From positions 62,001 through 126,000 of the forward strand of contig NZ_CANLZX010000004.1 in assembly GCF_947495675.1 (NCBI RefSeq): 64,000 bases of DNA. The letters run 5' to 3'. Each line of letters opens with the position of its first letter. The stretch's first letter is position 1. Below the pieces are notes generated by a model, which saw only the letters and a list, made by a program, of their open reading frames with translations, ran no database searches and was not told where the DNA came from. A program made the position numbers and the translations under genes. Shown here in pieces: positions 38,133-47,559 of the stretch. Source of the DNA: an uncultured Algibacter sp. Lineage in GTDB: Bacteria; Bacteroidota; Bacteroidia; Flavobacteriales; Flavobacteriaceae.

Positions 38133-39035
38133 ATGCAAGACTTAGATACGGTTCAAATTAATTTTGATAGTAAAGGATTATGGGTTTTAAACATAGCGCT
38201 TGCGGTGGTTATGTTTGGTGTTGCACTAGGTATTACAATTAATGATTTTAAAACATTATTAAAGCAACCTAAACTGGTTTTAATTGGGGTTTTATCTCAA
38301 TTTATTTTACTACCATTAGTAACTTTTTTTCTGGTATTAATAATAAAACCACAACCTAGTATTGCATTAGGAATGTTTATGGTAGCTGCCTGTCCTGGAG
38401 GAAATATTTCAAATTTTATGACTCATTTAGCTAAAGGAAATACGGCTCTTTCTGTGAGTTTAACTGCTTTTGCTACTTTTTTAGCTGTGTTTATGACGCC
38501 GTTTAACTTTAGTTTTTATAGTGGGTTATATAAGCCAACCGCCCTTATTCTAAATACAGTAGAACTAGATTCTTTTGAGTTAATAAAGTTGGTTTTATTA
38601 ATACTTGGAGTGCCTTTGTTATTTGGTATGTTATTAAGACATAAGAAACCAATTTTGGCTTTAAAATGTTCTAATTTTTTAAAACCATTATCAATTGTTG
38701 TTTTTGCTGCAATAGTTATCATTGCTTTTTCAAAAAATATTGATGTTTTTAATAAGTATATCCATTATGTCTTAACCATTGGGATTGCTCATAATATAAT
38801 AGCTATTCTGTTAGGTTTTTTTGTTGCTAAATTATTTAGATTATCATTTAAAAACCAGAAAACTTTAGCTATTGAAACCGGTATACAAAACTCAGGTTTA
38901 GGATTATTATTAATATTTTCTTTCTTCAATGGGTTAGGAGGTATGGCCATTTTAGCTGCTTTTTGGGGTATTTGGCATATTATATCTGGATTAGTATTAG
39001 CATTTTTTTGGTCTAGAAAAAACGAAGAACTTTGA
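38133..39035 (+). CDS. Bile acid:sodium symporter family (BASS) transporter
   Basis: This 300-aa protein has about nine or ten membrane helices. It has MVAACPGGNISNFMTHLAKG (the conserved CPGGxxSN crossover motif) and ETGIQNSGLGLLLIFSF (second crossover). BASS proteins import organic anions such as pantoate or keto acids with sodium. The substrate is unknown. Its stop overlaps the start of the acyltransferase gene. Confidence 0.9.
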   Translation: MQDLDTVQINFDSKGLWVLNIALAVVMFGVALGITINDFKTLLKQPKLVLIGVLSQFILLPLVTFFLVLIIKPQPSIALGMFMVAACPGGNISNFMTHLAKGNTALSVSLTAFATFLAVFMTPFNFSFYSGLYKPTALILNTVELDSFELIKLVLLILGVPLLFGMLLRHKKPILALKCSNFLKPLSIVVFAAIVIIAFSKNIDVFNKYIHYVLTIGIAHNIIAILLGFFVAKLFRLSFKNQKTLAIETGIQNSGLGLLLIFSFFNGLGGMAILAAFWGIWHIISGLVLAFFWSRKNEEL

Positions 39036-40063
39036 AGCACATTTGGTTATTATTGGTAAGAGGGTATATAAGTGTAGGCATGTTTTTCTATTTTAGAAAA
39101 ATAAAAATTCACAATATTCAAAATGTTCCAAAGAACAAACCCGTTTTATTGTTAAGTAATCACCAAAACGCACTTTTAGATGCCTTATTAATAGCAACTA
39201 AGTGTGGTAGGTTTTCATACTTTTTAACAAGAGCATCTGTTTTTAATAAGCCATTAATTGCTAAAATTTTAAAAAGCTTACAAATGTTACCTGTTTATAG
39301 AATTAGAGATGGATGGGGTAATTTAGCAAACAATAATGCTATTTTTGAGACCTGTTCTAGTCTATTAAATAAAAGTGCAAGTATTGTTATATTTCCAGAG
39401 GGTAATCATAGCTTGAAAAGAACAGTAAGACCTTTAAGTAAAGGATTTACTAGAATAGTACTGGAAACTTTAGATAAAAACCCAAAACTCGACTTACAAT
39501 TACTTCCCGTTGGTTTAAATTATTTACATGCAGATAAATTTCCAGATAGTACATCTATTTATTTTGGAGAACCTATAGAAGCTAAAACTTATATTTCTGA
39601 AAATAGAAATGAAACTGTTTTAAATCTTAAAATTAAAATACAGACAGAGATAGCTAATTTAACAACAAATATATCTAAAGATAATTATGATGATACTTTA
39701 AAACAATTAAATAAGCTAGATGTAGATTTTTTAAATCCTATAGTTGTAAATAATTGTGTTGCATCAGGATTTAGTGATTGTGAATCAATTAAAACAAATA
39801 ATCTAAAATTCTTAAAGCAAGTATTTAAAGTTTTACTAGTAATTATTTTTATTTTGCCTTTTATAGTTTGGAAGTGTTTTGTTAAACCTAAAATAAAGGA
39901 CATAGAGTTTTTATCTACTTTTAGGTTCGCTATTGTTGTTACATTGGCACCCTTATGGCTAATTAGTGTGTCTTTTGTATTAGCAATAACATTTGGTTGG
40001 CAATTGGCAATTAGCTATATATTAGCCAGTTTATGTATAACCTTATTGGCAGTTAAGCTATAA
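39032..40063 (+). CDS. PlsC-like lysophospholipid acyltransferase family protein
   Basis: The 343-aa product has the HX4D block in LLLSNHQNALLDALLIA and an FPEGNHSLKRTVRPLSKG block, both typical of glycerolipid acyltransferases. Two or three C-terminal membrane helices follow (residues ~265-340). The apparent start is TTG at 39032, overlapping the upstream TGA; the first ATG (residue 17) would remove the first hydrophobic segment. It likely acylates a lysophospholipid, but the acceptor is unknown. A bidirectional terminator follows. Confidence 0.85.
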   Translation: MKHIWLLLVRGYISVGMFFYFRKIKIHNIQNVPKNKPVLLLSNHQNALLDALLIATKCGRFSYFLTRASVFNKPLIAKILKSLQMLPVYRIRDGWGNLANNNAIFETCSSLLNKSASIVIFPEGNHSLKRTVRPLSKGFTRIVLETLDKNPKLDLQLLPVGLNYLHADKFPDSTSIYFGEPIEAKTYISENRNETVLNLKIKIQTEIANLTTNISKDNYDDTLKQLNKLDVDFLNPIVVNNCVASGFSDCESIKTNNLKFLKQVFKVLLVIIFILPFIVWKCFVKPKIKDIEFLSTFRFAIVVTLAPLWLISVSFVLAITFGWQLAISYILASLCITLLAVKL

Positions 40064-40066
40064 AAA

Positions 40067-40093
40067 AAACCGCAACGATTAATTGCGGTTTTT
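40067..40093. terminator. Bidirectional terminator between convergent genes
   Basis: AAACCGCAA (40067-40075) pairs perfectly with TTGCGGTTT (40083-40091) around a 7-nt loop. T runs follow on the + strand and, via the A run at 40062-40069, on the - strand. It serves both the acyltransferase gene and the DUF3276 gene. Confidence 0.88.
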
Positions 40094-40112
40094 GATTTAT
40101 ATTGTTTGAAGA

Positions 40113-40502
40113 CTAAATATCATCAAAATCTATATTTGTAAAACTTTCAGGAGACTGAGTTTTTAAATCTGCTTCGGTAACTCTAGATCCATCGTCTTCA
40201 TATTCTTTTTTAAAGTCTTTTTGATGACGCTCACTTATTACTTCATCTCCTTTTTCACTAATAATATAATCAGTCATTTCAGCAAGAATTTCTTTGAACT
40301 CAGCAAAGTCTTCTTTGTAAATGTATATTTTGTGTTTTTTGTAATGAAACGACCCATCGTCATTAGTGAATTTTTTACTTTCTGTAATAGTTAAGTAATA
40401 GTCTTCAGCTTTAGTAGCTCTTACATCAAAAAAGTAGGTTCTTCTACCTGCCCTTAATACTTTTGAAAAAATTTCCTCTTTCTCCATCATACCGTTATTC
40501 AT
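40113..40502 (-). CDS. PUR-alpha-like DNA/RNA-binding protein (DUF3276)
   Basis: This 129-aa protein contains one PUR-type repeat: EEIFSKVLRAGRRTYFFDVR, then DYYLTITESKKF, HKIYIYKEDFAEFKEILAEM. This matches the bacterial PUR/DUF3276 family known from Borrelia and widespread in Bacteroidota, which binds nucleic acids as a dimer. The C-terminal ~50 residues are acidic and probably flexible. The start could be any of three early Met codons; residue 1 or 5 is most likely. Confidence 0.88.
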   Translation of the reverse strand: MNNGMMEKEEIFSKVLRAGRRTYFFDVRATKAEDYYLTITESKKFTNDDGSFHYKKHKIYIYKEDFAEFKEILAEMTDYIISEKGDEVISERHQKDFKKEYEDDGSRVTEADLKTQSPESFTNIDFDDI

Positions 40503-40628
40503 AATTTGGTTATCTAATTATAGTATCAAAAATCTAAAAAAAAACGTTAATAACCAATTGATTTTAAATATTCTTTTTAAAACATTGGAATCCATTGAAT
40601 TTAATTAAATAAAAATACACTTATGGTA

Positions 40629-42389
40629 TTATTTATTGGAAGTGGTTTCGCTTAATTGTTTTAAGTATAGGTGTTTATAATAACCATCAACATTTATAAG
40701 ACTATCATGATTTCCTTTTTGAACAATTTCACCATCGTCTAAAACAATAATATTATCAGCATTTTTAGCCGAAGAAACCCTGTGACTAACAATAATAGAA
40801 GTTTTTCCTTTTGAAATTTTGTTGAGGTTTTTTAAAATTTTCTCCTCTGTTTCGGTATCAACAGCAGATAAACAATCGTCTAATAATAAAATTTTAGGCG
40901 ATTTTATAATCGCTCTGGCAATAGATACACGTTGTTTTTGCCCTCCAGACAATGTAATACCTCGTTCTCCTAAAATGGTATCGTAGCCTTTTTTAAACTT
41001 AATAATGTTTTTATGTACTTGTGCGTTTTTAGCAGCTTCAATTACATCGTTGTCAGTCGCATCTTGTTTACCAAATTTAATATTGGTTTTTATTGTGTCA
41101 GAAAATAAAAAGGCATCTTGAGGTACATAGCCAATACTATTTCGTAAATCGTTTAAATTTAACTGGCTTATTTCAATATTATTAATGGTTATAGATCCTT
41201 TGTCTATATCATAAAGCCTACCTATTAAATCTAAAATAGTCGATTTTCCAGATCCTGTTTTACCAAGTATAGCAAGAGTTTCTCCTTCTTTAATTTTAAA
41301 ATTTATATTTTTTAGTGCTTGAATGTTGGTGTCCTCATAAGTAAATGATACATTTTCAAAATGAATATCTCCTAAAATGTCAGTATGCCTTTCTATCGTA
41401 TTTTTAATTACAGGTTCAATTTTTAAAAACTCGTTAATTCGTTTTTGAGAAGCTTCGGCTTGTTGCACTATTGAAGTAACCCAGCCAACAGTTGCTACTG
41501 GCCAAGTAAGCATGTTTACATATATTATAAACTCTGCAATGGTTCCAATACTTTCAATTTCACCATTAATGTATTGTATCCCACCAATGTAAATAACTAA
41601 TAAGTTACTGGTTCCTATTAGTAATATCATCATAGGGAAAAACCAAGCTTGAACTTTAGCTAGGTTTATTTGTTTTTCTTTACTTTCTGCGGCTAGCGAT
41701 TTAAAGTTTACCGAGGTTTGTGGCTCAATTCCATAAGCTTTTATTACAGAAATACCACTAAAAGACTCTTGTGTAAATGTAGATAGTTTAGATAAATACT
41801 CCTGTACAATAGTGCTTCGCTTATGTATTTCTTTACTTAATTTATAAATAATAATAGATAGAATTGGTAGTGGAACAATGGTATATAGCGTCAATTTTGG
41901 CGAGGCATTTACCATGTAAATAATAACAATTACAAAAAGGGCAAGCGTGTTAATACTATACATTAAAGCCGGGCCTGCGTACATGCGTACTCGCGTTACA
42001 TCTTCGGTGATTCTATTCATTAAATCGCCGGTTCTATTGCTTTTGTAAAAATTTAACGATAATTTTTGGTATTGTTCATAAATTTCATTTTTCAAATCAA
42101 ACTCAATGTAACGAGACACATTTATGATAGTTTGCCTCATAAAAAAAGTAAGAATAGCAGCAATAATGGCAGCTCCTATAATATATAGAATGGCTTCTAA
42201 CAAATCGGCTTTAAATACCTCTTTGTTAATGGAGTTATCAAAATATTTTTCAATAGCTACAAATATTTTTTTCACATACCGTGGTGTGTAAAGCAAAAAC
42301 AATCTGGCTACAATAGTAATCATAGAACCAATTATTAGATGCGATCTGTATTTAAAAAAATATTTATTTAAGTGTTTTAATTCTTTCAT
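40629..42389 (-). CDS. ABC transporter, fused permease and ATPase (exporter type)
   Basis: The 586-aa protein has six membrane helices (residues ~15-320) and an ATPase with LAILGKTGSGKSTILDLIGR (Walker A), TLSGGQKQRVSIARAI (signature), KILLLDDCLSAVDTETEE (Walker B) and SIIVSHRVSSAK (H-loop). It is an MsbA/multidrug-type half-transporter that should work as a dimer. Substrate is unknown. It is divergent from nusB across a 203-bp region. Confidence 0.92.
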   Translation of the reverse strand: MKELKHLNKYFFKYRSHLIIGSMITIVARLFLLYTPRYVKKIFVAIEKYFDNSINKEVFKADLLEAILYIIGAAIIAAILTFFMRQTIINVSRYIEFDLKNEIYEQYQKLSLNFYKSNRTGDLMNRITEDVTRVRMYAGPALMYSINTLALFVIVIIYMVNASPKLTLYTIVPLPILSIIIYKLSKEIHKRSTIVQEYLSKLSTFTQESFSGISVIKAYGIEPQTSVNFKSLAAESKEKQINLAKVQAWFFPMMILLIGTSNLLVIYIGGIQYINGEIESIGTIAEFIIYVNMLTWPVATVGWVTSIVQQAEASQKRINEFLKIEPVIKNTIERHTDILGDIHFENVSFTYEDTNIQALKNINFKIKEGETLAILGKTGSGKSTILDLIGRLYDIDKGSITINNIEISQLNLNDLRNSIGYVPQDAFLFSDTIKTNIKFGKQDATDNDVIEAAKNAQVHKNIIKFKKGYDTILGERGITLSGGQKQRVSIARAIIKSPKILLLDDCLSAVDTETEEKILKNLNKISKGKTSIIVSHRVSSAKNADNIIVLDDGEIVQKGNHDSLINVDGYYKHLYLKQLSETTSNK

Positions 42390-42532
42390 TTACCTAATAA
42401 GGAATAGGATAGCAAATATAATGTATTAAAGCTAATTTAGTTTGTTAGTAACACCAGCTAATTGTTAAATATAGCTTAAAATAAAGCTTGTAATATTTAA
42501 AAAATAAGTGGTGTTTATTTTAAATATAGTGT

Positions 42533-42540
42533 TATTTTTG
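42533..42540 (+). promoter_or_regulatory. -7 promoter box upstream of nusB
   Basis: TATTTTTG matches TAnnTTTG and lies 52 bp before the nusB start, giving a leader of about 45 nt. Confidence 0.6.
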
Positions 42541-42592
42541 CGGCACTAAAAACAATGAAAAGTATTCATATTTTTAATTAAAGTTCTTTGTA

Positions 42593-43540
42593 ATGATGTT
42601 AAATAGAAGACATATACGTGTAAAAGTCATGCAAACCATGTATGCCTTTAAAGGTAGTGAAAGTGATGATTTTAGTAAAGATCAAAAGTTTTTACTTTTT
42701 AGTATAGATAATATGTACAATTTATATTTGCTATTAATATCTTTATTAATTGAAGTTCAAAAAAGAGCTGAAAGCGATTTACAAAAGAAACAGAATAAAC
42801 ATCTTGCCACAAAAGAAGACAAAGATCCTAATAGAAAGTTTGTTAATAACCAGTTATTAAAACTTTTAAAAGAAAACCTGCCATTAAAAGATCAATTTGA
42901 CGCTAACAAAATTACCAATTGGGAGTTGGATGGCGAATACATTGATATTATTTTTAAAGATATTATTTCTAGTGATTTATATAAAGAATATATGAAAACT
43001 AGAGTGTCTGATTTTAAAGAAGACAAAGATTTTATAGTTGATATTTTTAAAGATATTATTGCACCAAACGATAAGTTATACGATTATATGGAAGATAAGA
43101 ATCTAACTTGGTTAGACGATCTTCCAACAGTAAATACCACCATTTTAAAATTACTTAGAAAAGTTAAAGAAACATCTCCTGAAAATTATTTTACACCAAA
43201 GTTGTATAAAGATATTGAAGACAAACAGTTTGCAATAAACTTATTTAAGAAAACTCTTTTAAATGCAACAGATATTAATGGCGAGATTGATAAGAAAACC
43301 AAAAACTGGGATTCTGATAGAATTGCAACTGTTGATTATGTTTTGCTGCAAATGGCTATTTGTGAATTAAATAACTTTCCTTCAATACCAGTAAAAGTAA
43401 CTATTAATGAGTATTTAGAAATATCAAAAGAATATTCTACACCAAAAAGCAGCATTTTTATTAATGGTATTTTAGATAAACTTGTTAAAGAATATGAAGC
43501 TTCTGGCGATCTTAAAAAAGTAGGCCGAGGTTTAATGTAA
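42593..43540 (+). CDS. nusB: Transcription antitermination factor NusB (long form)
   Basis: This 315-aa protein begins MLNRRHIRVKVMQTMYAFKG and has a normal NusB C-terminal half (WDSDRIATVDYVLLQMAICE, PVKVTINEYLEISKEYSTP, FINGILDKLVKE). Between them is an insertion of well over 100 residues, giving about twice the length of enterobacterial NusB, as is usual in Bacteroidota. It binds boxA with NusE in rRNA antitermination. The first of two adjacent ATGs is taken as start. Confidence 0.92.
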   Translation: MMLNRRHIRVKVMQTMYAFKGSESDDFSKDQKFLLFSIDNMYNLYLLLISLLIEVQKRAESDLQKKQNKHLATKEDKDPNRKFVNNQLLKLLKENLPLKDQFDANKITNWELDGEYIDIIFKDIISSDLYKEYMKTRVSDFKEDKDFIVDIFKDIIAPNDKLYDYMEDKNLTWLDDLPTVNTTILKLLRKVKETSPENYFTPKLYKDIEDKQFAINLFKKTLLNATDINGEIDKKTKNWDSDRIATVDYVLLQMAICELNNFPSIPVKVTINEYLEISKEYSTPKSSIFINGILDKLVKEYEASGDLKKVGRGLM

Positions 43541-43604
43541 GACCATATAATTGTAAATTATTGTTAAGACCAATACAAAAATTTTTAATCGATTAAATAA
43601 TTGC

Positions 43605-43612
43605 TATTTTTG
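43605..43612 (+). promoter_or_regulatory. -7 promoter box upstream of the DUF1573 gene
   Basis: TATTTTTG followed by CAC lies 29 bp before the ATG. No clean TTG sits at the -33 position. Confidence 0.62.
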
Positions 43613-43641
43613 CACATCTAAAAAATTTAAATAAATCTATC

Positions 43642-44121
43642 ATGAAGAAAGTAATATTAGGACTTAGCGCTATGTGTTTAGTCGCATTTACATCTTGTAA
43701 AGAGAATGCTGCCCAAAAAATTGATGAAGCTAATGTAGCTGTTGCTGCAGAAAGAGATGCGGTTGCTTCAAAATTCCCAGTACTAGAATTTGATAAAAAA
43801 GAACACGATTTTGGTGAAATTGAAGCTAAAACAGCAGTTGAAACTACTTTTAAGTACACAAATAAAGGTGAGGCGCCTTTAGTAATTACAAACATTAAAA
43901 GTTCTTGTGGTTGTACTGTACCTGAAAACTGGAGTAGAGAACCTTTATTGCCAGGTGATTCAGGTGAGTTTTCTGTTAAATTTAACGGAAGCGGTGCTAA
44001 TAAAATAAGTAAAACAATAACGGTAACTGCTAATACAGAAGCTGGATCTGAAACTGTAAAAATTACAGCATTTGTAAAACCAGATCCTAACAAAGCTAAA
44101 CCAGTACCAGCTAAAAGCTAA
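43642..44121 (+). CDS. DUF1573 lipoprotein
   Basis: This 159-aa protein has a type II signal peptide (MKKVILGLSAMCLVAFTSC, lipobox FTSC at residues ~16-19) and a DUF1573 immunoglobulin-like domain: FPVLEFDKKEHDFGEIE, TTFKYTNKGEAPLVITNIKS, SCGCTVP and LLPGDSGEFSVKFN. DUF1573 proteins are ASH-like beta sandwiches in the Bacteroidota envelope with no defined role. It precedes yajC by 11 nt, probably as an operon. Confidence 0.9.
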   Translation: MKKVILGLSAMCLVAFTSCKENAAQKIDEANVAVAAERDAVASKFPVLEFDKKEHDFGEIEAKTAVETTFKYTNKGEAPLVITNIKSSCGCTVPENWSREPLLPGDSGEFSVKFNGSGANKISKTITVTANTEAGSETVKITAFVKPDPNKAKPVPAKS

Positions 44122-44132
44122 ATAAATTTATA

Positions 44133-44426
44133 ATGGGAGAAGGAATAGGTAGTTTATTACCATTTGTATTAATGTTTGTTGTTGTGTATTTCTTTATGAT
44201 TGCACCACAAATGAAACGTGCAAAAAAGGAAAAGAAATTTGCAGCCGAGTTAAAGCGTGGTGATAAAGTAATCACTAAAAGCGGTTTACACGGTAAAATT
44301 TCTGATTTAAATGACAAAGACAATAGTTGTGTTATAGAAACTATGGCTGGGAAACTAAAGTTTGATAGATCTGCAATTTCTATGGAAATGAGTTCTAAAC
44401 TTAATGCACCTGCTACAGTTAAGTAA
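44133..44426 (+). CDS. yajC: Preprotein translocase subunit YajC
   Basis: The 97-aa protein has one N-terminal helix (LLPFVLMFVVVYFFMIAPQM) followed by KRAKKEKKFAAELKRGDKVI and TKSGLHGKISDL, the standard YajC signature. It associates with SecDF at the inner membrane. It ends the + strand unit, with a terminator 24 bp after its stop. Confidence 0.95.
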   Translation: MGEGIGSLLPFVLMFVVVYFFMIAPQMKRAKKEKKFAAELKRGDKVITKSGLHGKISDLNDKDNSCVIETMAGKLKFDRSAISMEMSSKLNAPATVK

Positions 44427-44449
44427 TTTAGCTTGCTTTATAATATTAT

Positions 44450-44476
44450 AAAAGCTTCCATTAGGAAGCTTTTTTT
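44450..44476. terminator. Terminator downstream of yajC, probably bidirectional
   Basis: AAAAGCTTCC (44450-44459) pairs with GGAAGCTTTT (44464-44473) over a 4-nt ATTA loop, followed by Ts. Upstream A/T sequence lets it also serve the convergent gene ending at 44519. Confidence 0.85.
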
Positions 44477-44518
44477 ATGATTTTATAATTTTTTAAAACC
44501 TAACTTTGTAGCTACAAA

Positions 44519-45118
44519 TTAACAGTTTTTATACTTATCATGTAATCCCATACCTTTTAATATCATAGGCGTGATTTTTTCTAATCTTGTTTGTTTGGTA
44601 GCGGCTCTTTTGGCTGTACCTATATACTCACAATATTCACGTTGTTTATAAGGAGATAAGTTATTAAAGGCTAATTTTAACTCATTCTTAGAGTCTAAAA
44701 CAGTTTCAAGCTCGTCAGGAATAATTGTTTTCTTTTTTTTACGATCGGGTTTAATTTCTTTACCTAGCTTTTGGTTTTCAATAGCCTCTTTTACATATAA
44801 TAAAACAATGTTTTTGTTTATATCTTTAATCGATTCAAAACGCATTTGTCTTAATGCCTTTGTTTTGTTTTCTTGGGCATTAACAAGTAAATTGTGTTCA
44901 TCTTTCAAAAAAACACCATTAAAAAACCAAATTCCAAAATGCTTTTTAAAAGCACCTAAACCTAATACATTTTTACCGTTAACGGTATAAATTGGTGCAC
45001 TCCATTTTATAGTTTCTTCAACCTCAGTTGTGTTTATTATGTCTCTAAGAATTGTAAGAGCTTCCCTGAAATATTGATGTTCCTCAATGTATTCTTCTAC
45101 CGAAAAAATCTTTTTCAT
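44519..45118 (-). CDS. DUF1801/YdeI-like protein
   Basis: This 199-aa protein has an N-terminal DUF1801-like half (VEETIKWSAPIYTVNGKNVL, FKKHFGIWFFNGVFL) and a C-terminal OmdA/YdeI-like half (IPDELETVLDSKNELKLAFN, YKQREYCEYIGTAKRAATKQ). The family is widespread with iron-chaperone-like folds, but its biological role is not settled. It abuts the pentapeptide-repeat gene on the same strand (5-nt gap). Confidence 0.8.
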   Translation of the reverse strand: MKKIFSVEEYIEEHQYFREALTILRDIINTTEVEETIKWSAPIYTVNGKNVLGLGAFKKHFGIWFFNGVFLKDEHNLLVNAQENKTKALRQMRFESIKDINKNIVLLYVKEAIENQKLGKEIKPDRKKKKTIIPDELETVLDSKNELKLAFNNLSPYKQREYCEYIGTAKRAATKQTRLEKITPMILKGMGLHDKYKNC

Positions 45119-45123
45119 AAATT

Positions 45124-45696
45124 TTATTCAATTTGTATTTTATATTTACTTAGCAAGCCCTCAACAGATTGTAATGAAAACTTAGCACCTTTTATGCGAT
45201 TGTTTTCGGGATCAATAGTGTAGTTTATAGAAGTTCTAAAATCGGCTTTTTCTAAATTAGATTTAAAAAAACTGGTATTTAGTAAATTACAATTATCAAA
45301 AACACATAAGCTTAAATCACTTTCTGAAAAATCTACACCTTCCATTTTAGACGCTTTAAATACCGTTTTTGATAAATTCATCTTATAAAATGAAGCATGA
45401 TTTAATTGACAGTTGTTTACTTTAATATGAAAAGCAAAATGACTACTTTTTTCAAAATCTATACCTAGCATTTTACAATCTTTAAAAAGTACGTCTTGAA
45501 ACCCTGTATTATATACATTAGCAGAGCTTAAGTTACAATCATAAAACTCACACTCGATAAAGCGTGTTTCGGATAAATTTGTATTCGAAAAATCGCAGTT
45601 TATAAAAGTACATATCTCATAATTACCATTTTCAAATTCGTTTTTAGAAAAGAATTTGTTTTCAAAAGTTTGTTCTTCTATAAAGTTTAGACTCAT
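45124..45696 (-). CDS. Pentapeptide repeat protein (Qnr-like shape)
   Basis: The 190-aa chain is built of A(D/N)LxX-type pentapeptides: CDFSNTNLSETRFIECEFYD, LSSANVYNTGFQDVLFKDCK, MEGVDFSESDLSLCVFDNCN, LLNTSFFKSNLEKADFR. Two blocks separated by an irregular stretch around residues 75-95 suggest the right-handed quadrilateral beta helix of Qnr/McbG proteins, which mimic DNA and can protect gyrase. Whether it confers quinolone tolerance is unknown. Confidence 0.88.
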   Translation of the reverse strand: MSLNFIEEQTFENKFFSKNEFENGNYEICTFINCDFSNTNLSETRFIECEFYDCNLSSANVYNTGFQDVLFKDCKMLGIDFEKSSHFAFHIKVNNCQLNHASFYKMNLSKTVFKASKMEGVDFSESDLSLCVFDNCNLLNTSFFKSNLEKADFRTSINYTIDPENNRIKGAKFSLQSVEGLLSKYKIQIE

Positions 45697-45729
45697 AAAG
45701 TTTTAATTTTGTTTACTCAGAAAATATAA

Positions 45730-47397
45730 TTAAAATAATCCAGTTATTTCACCATGTTCATCAATATCTATTCCTTCTGACGATGGATGAGTAGGAAGCC
45801 CTGGCATACGCATAATATCACCAGTTATAGGAATTAGAAATCCTGCTCCTGATGCAATTTCTATTTCTCTTACGGTTATAATAAAATCTTTAGGCCTACC
45901 AAGTAACTTGGGGTTATCGGATAAAGATTTTTGAGTTTTGGCGATACATATCGGTAAATGCTCTAAACCTAAATTAGTTATTTTGTTTAACTGAGACTTG
46001 GCTTTAGATGTGTAATCTACATGTTCAGCACCATAAATTTCGGTAGCAATAGTTTCAATTTTATCTTTTATACTTGATGTCCATTTATATAGTGGTTTAA
46101 AGTTAGATTTATCTTCTTCTATAACTTCAATAACCTGTTTTGCTAGTTCAATAGCACCTTCACCACCTTTAGCCCAAACATTGGCAAGCGCAATTCTAAT
46201 ACCTTTAGATTTTGCATAATTCATAATCAGTTCAATTTCAGCATCACTATCAGATACAAATTTGTTAATTGCTATTATAGGTGCTACATGAAACTTACTA
46301 ATATTTTCTAGATGCTTTTCTAAATTAGGAATGCCTTTTTCTAAAGCTTCTAAATTTTCTACGGTAAGTGATTTTAAATCGGCACCACCATGATATTTAA
46401 GTGCACGTATTGTAGTGGTTAAAACAACAGCTTTGGGATTTATATTAGCACTTTGGCATTTTATATCAAAGAATTTTTCGGCACCCAAATCAAATCCAAA
46501 ACCAGCTTCTGTTACTGTATATTCAGAATGAGACATCCCCATTAATGTGGCTATTACAGAATTAGTTCCTTGAGCAATATTAGCAAAAGGACCACCATGA
46601 ATTATGGCTGGATTACCTTCAATTGTTTGAACCAAATTTGGTTTTATAGCATCTTTTAATAGTGCAGTCATGGCACCTTGCGCTTTTAAATCTCTGGCGT
46701 AAATAGGTTTTTTATTAAATGTATAGCCAATAAAAATATTACCTAATCGTGTTTTTAAATCTATTAAAGATTTTGCTAGACAAAGAATAGCCATAATTTC
46801 TGAAGCTGCTGTAATATCAAATCCAGTTTCTCTGGGAACACCTGATGTTGTTCCACCTAAACCAACAATAACTCGTCTTAACGCTCTGTCATTTATATCT
46901 ACTACACGTTTCCAGCTTATTGTTCTTGGGTCAATATGTAACGAATTTGTTTTGCTTTGAATATTATTGTCAATTATTGCAGCCAGTAGGTTGTGAGCCT
47001 TTTCTATAGCAGAAAAGTCGCCAGTAAAGTGTAGATTAATATCTTCCATAGGAAGCACTTGTGAATACCCACCACCAGTTGCGCCACCCTTAATTCCAAA
47101 TACGGGCCCTAATGATGGTTCTCTTAGCACCACTGTTGTCTTTTTCTTTAAACGATTTAACCCTTCAGATAACCCTATAGACATGGTTGTTTTTCCTTCA
47201 CCTGCAGGAGTGGGAGAAATAGCCGATACAAGTATAAGGTTACTCTTGTCTGCCTTTTTTTTATCAATATAATTTAATGGTATTTTGGCTTTGTATTTCC
47301 CATACATTTCAATGCTATTGCTATCAATTCCAAATTTATCAGCAATTTTAGTTATGGGTTTTAGCGTTATCGTTTTGGCAATTTGAATATCTGTCAT
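45730..47397 (-). CDS. fhs: Formate-tetrahydrofolate ligase
   Basis: The 555-aa enzyme contains SAISPTPAGEGKTTMSIGLS (P-loop), LREPSLGPVFGIKGGATGGG, INLHFTGDFSAIEKAHNLLA and TEAGFGFDLGAEKF, all signatures of 10-formyl-THF synthetase. It activates formate with ATP for one-carbon metabolism. The C-terminus has GAGFLIPITGDIMRMPGLP. It is apparently the first gene of the - strand group continuing to the pentapeptide and DUF1801 genes. Confidence 0.97.
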   Translation of the reverse strand: MTDIQIAKTITLKPITKIADKFGIDSNSIEMYGKYKAKIPLNYIDKKKADKSNLILVSAISPTPAGEGKTTMSIGLSEGLNRLKKKTTVVLREPSLGPVFGIKGGATGGGYSQVLPMEDINLHFTGDFSAIEKAHNLLAAIIDNNIQSKTNSLHIDPRTISWKRVVDINDRALRRVIVGLGGTTSGVPRETGFDITAASEIMAILCLAKSLIDLKTRLGNIFIGYTFNKKPIYARDLKAQGAMTALLKDAIKPNLVQTIEGNPAIIHGGPFANIAQGTNSVIATLMGMSHSEYTVTEAGFGFDLGAEKFFDIKCQSANINPKAVVLTTTIRALKYHGGADLKSLTVENLEALEKGIPNLEKHLENISKFHVAPIIAINKFVSDSDAEIELIMNYAKSKGIRIALANVWAKGGEGAIELAKQVIEVIEEDKSNFKPLYKWTSSIKDKIETIATEIYGAEHVDYTSKAKSQLNKITNLGLEHLPICIAKTQKSLSDNPKLLGRPKDFIITVREIEIASGAGFLIPITGDIMRMPGLPTHPSSEGIDIDEHGEITGLF

Positions 47398-47503
47398 TAA
47401 TTGTGAATTTAGATTAAATAAATTAACAATTTTAAAAGTATGAAATTTAGATTTGAGATTTAGTGATTTTTATCATGCTCAAAACCATTATGTTACTAAA
47501 ACA

Positions 47504-47529
47504 AAAACCCCAATAAAGATTGGGGTTTT
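47504..47529 (-). terminator. Terminator of the SnoaL-like gene
   Basis: AAAACCCCAA (47504-47513) pairs perfectly with TTGGGGTTTT (47520-47529) over a 6-nt loop. On the - strand the hairpin is followed by a T-rich run (complement of AAAACA). Confidence 0.85.
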
Positions 47530-47559
47530 ATGTATACATATATATAATGCATTAAATTT

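Noticed and set aside
43593..44093. 166-codon open frame on the - strand opposite the DUF1573 gene
   Set aside because: It is the antisense shadow of a well supported lipoprotein gene with a signal peptide and promoter; the translated product is low-complexity Ser/Ala/Leu-rich.
45984..45991. Single TGTTTAAC inside the formate-THF ligase gene
   Set aside because: A lone half-site within a coding region, with no partner at 22 bp; expected by chance in AT-rich DNA.
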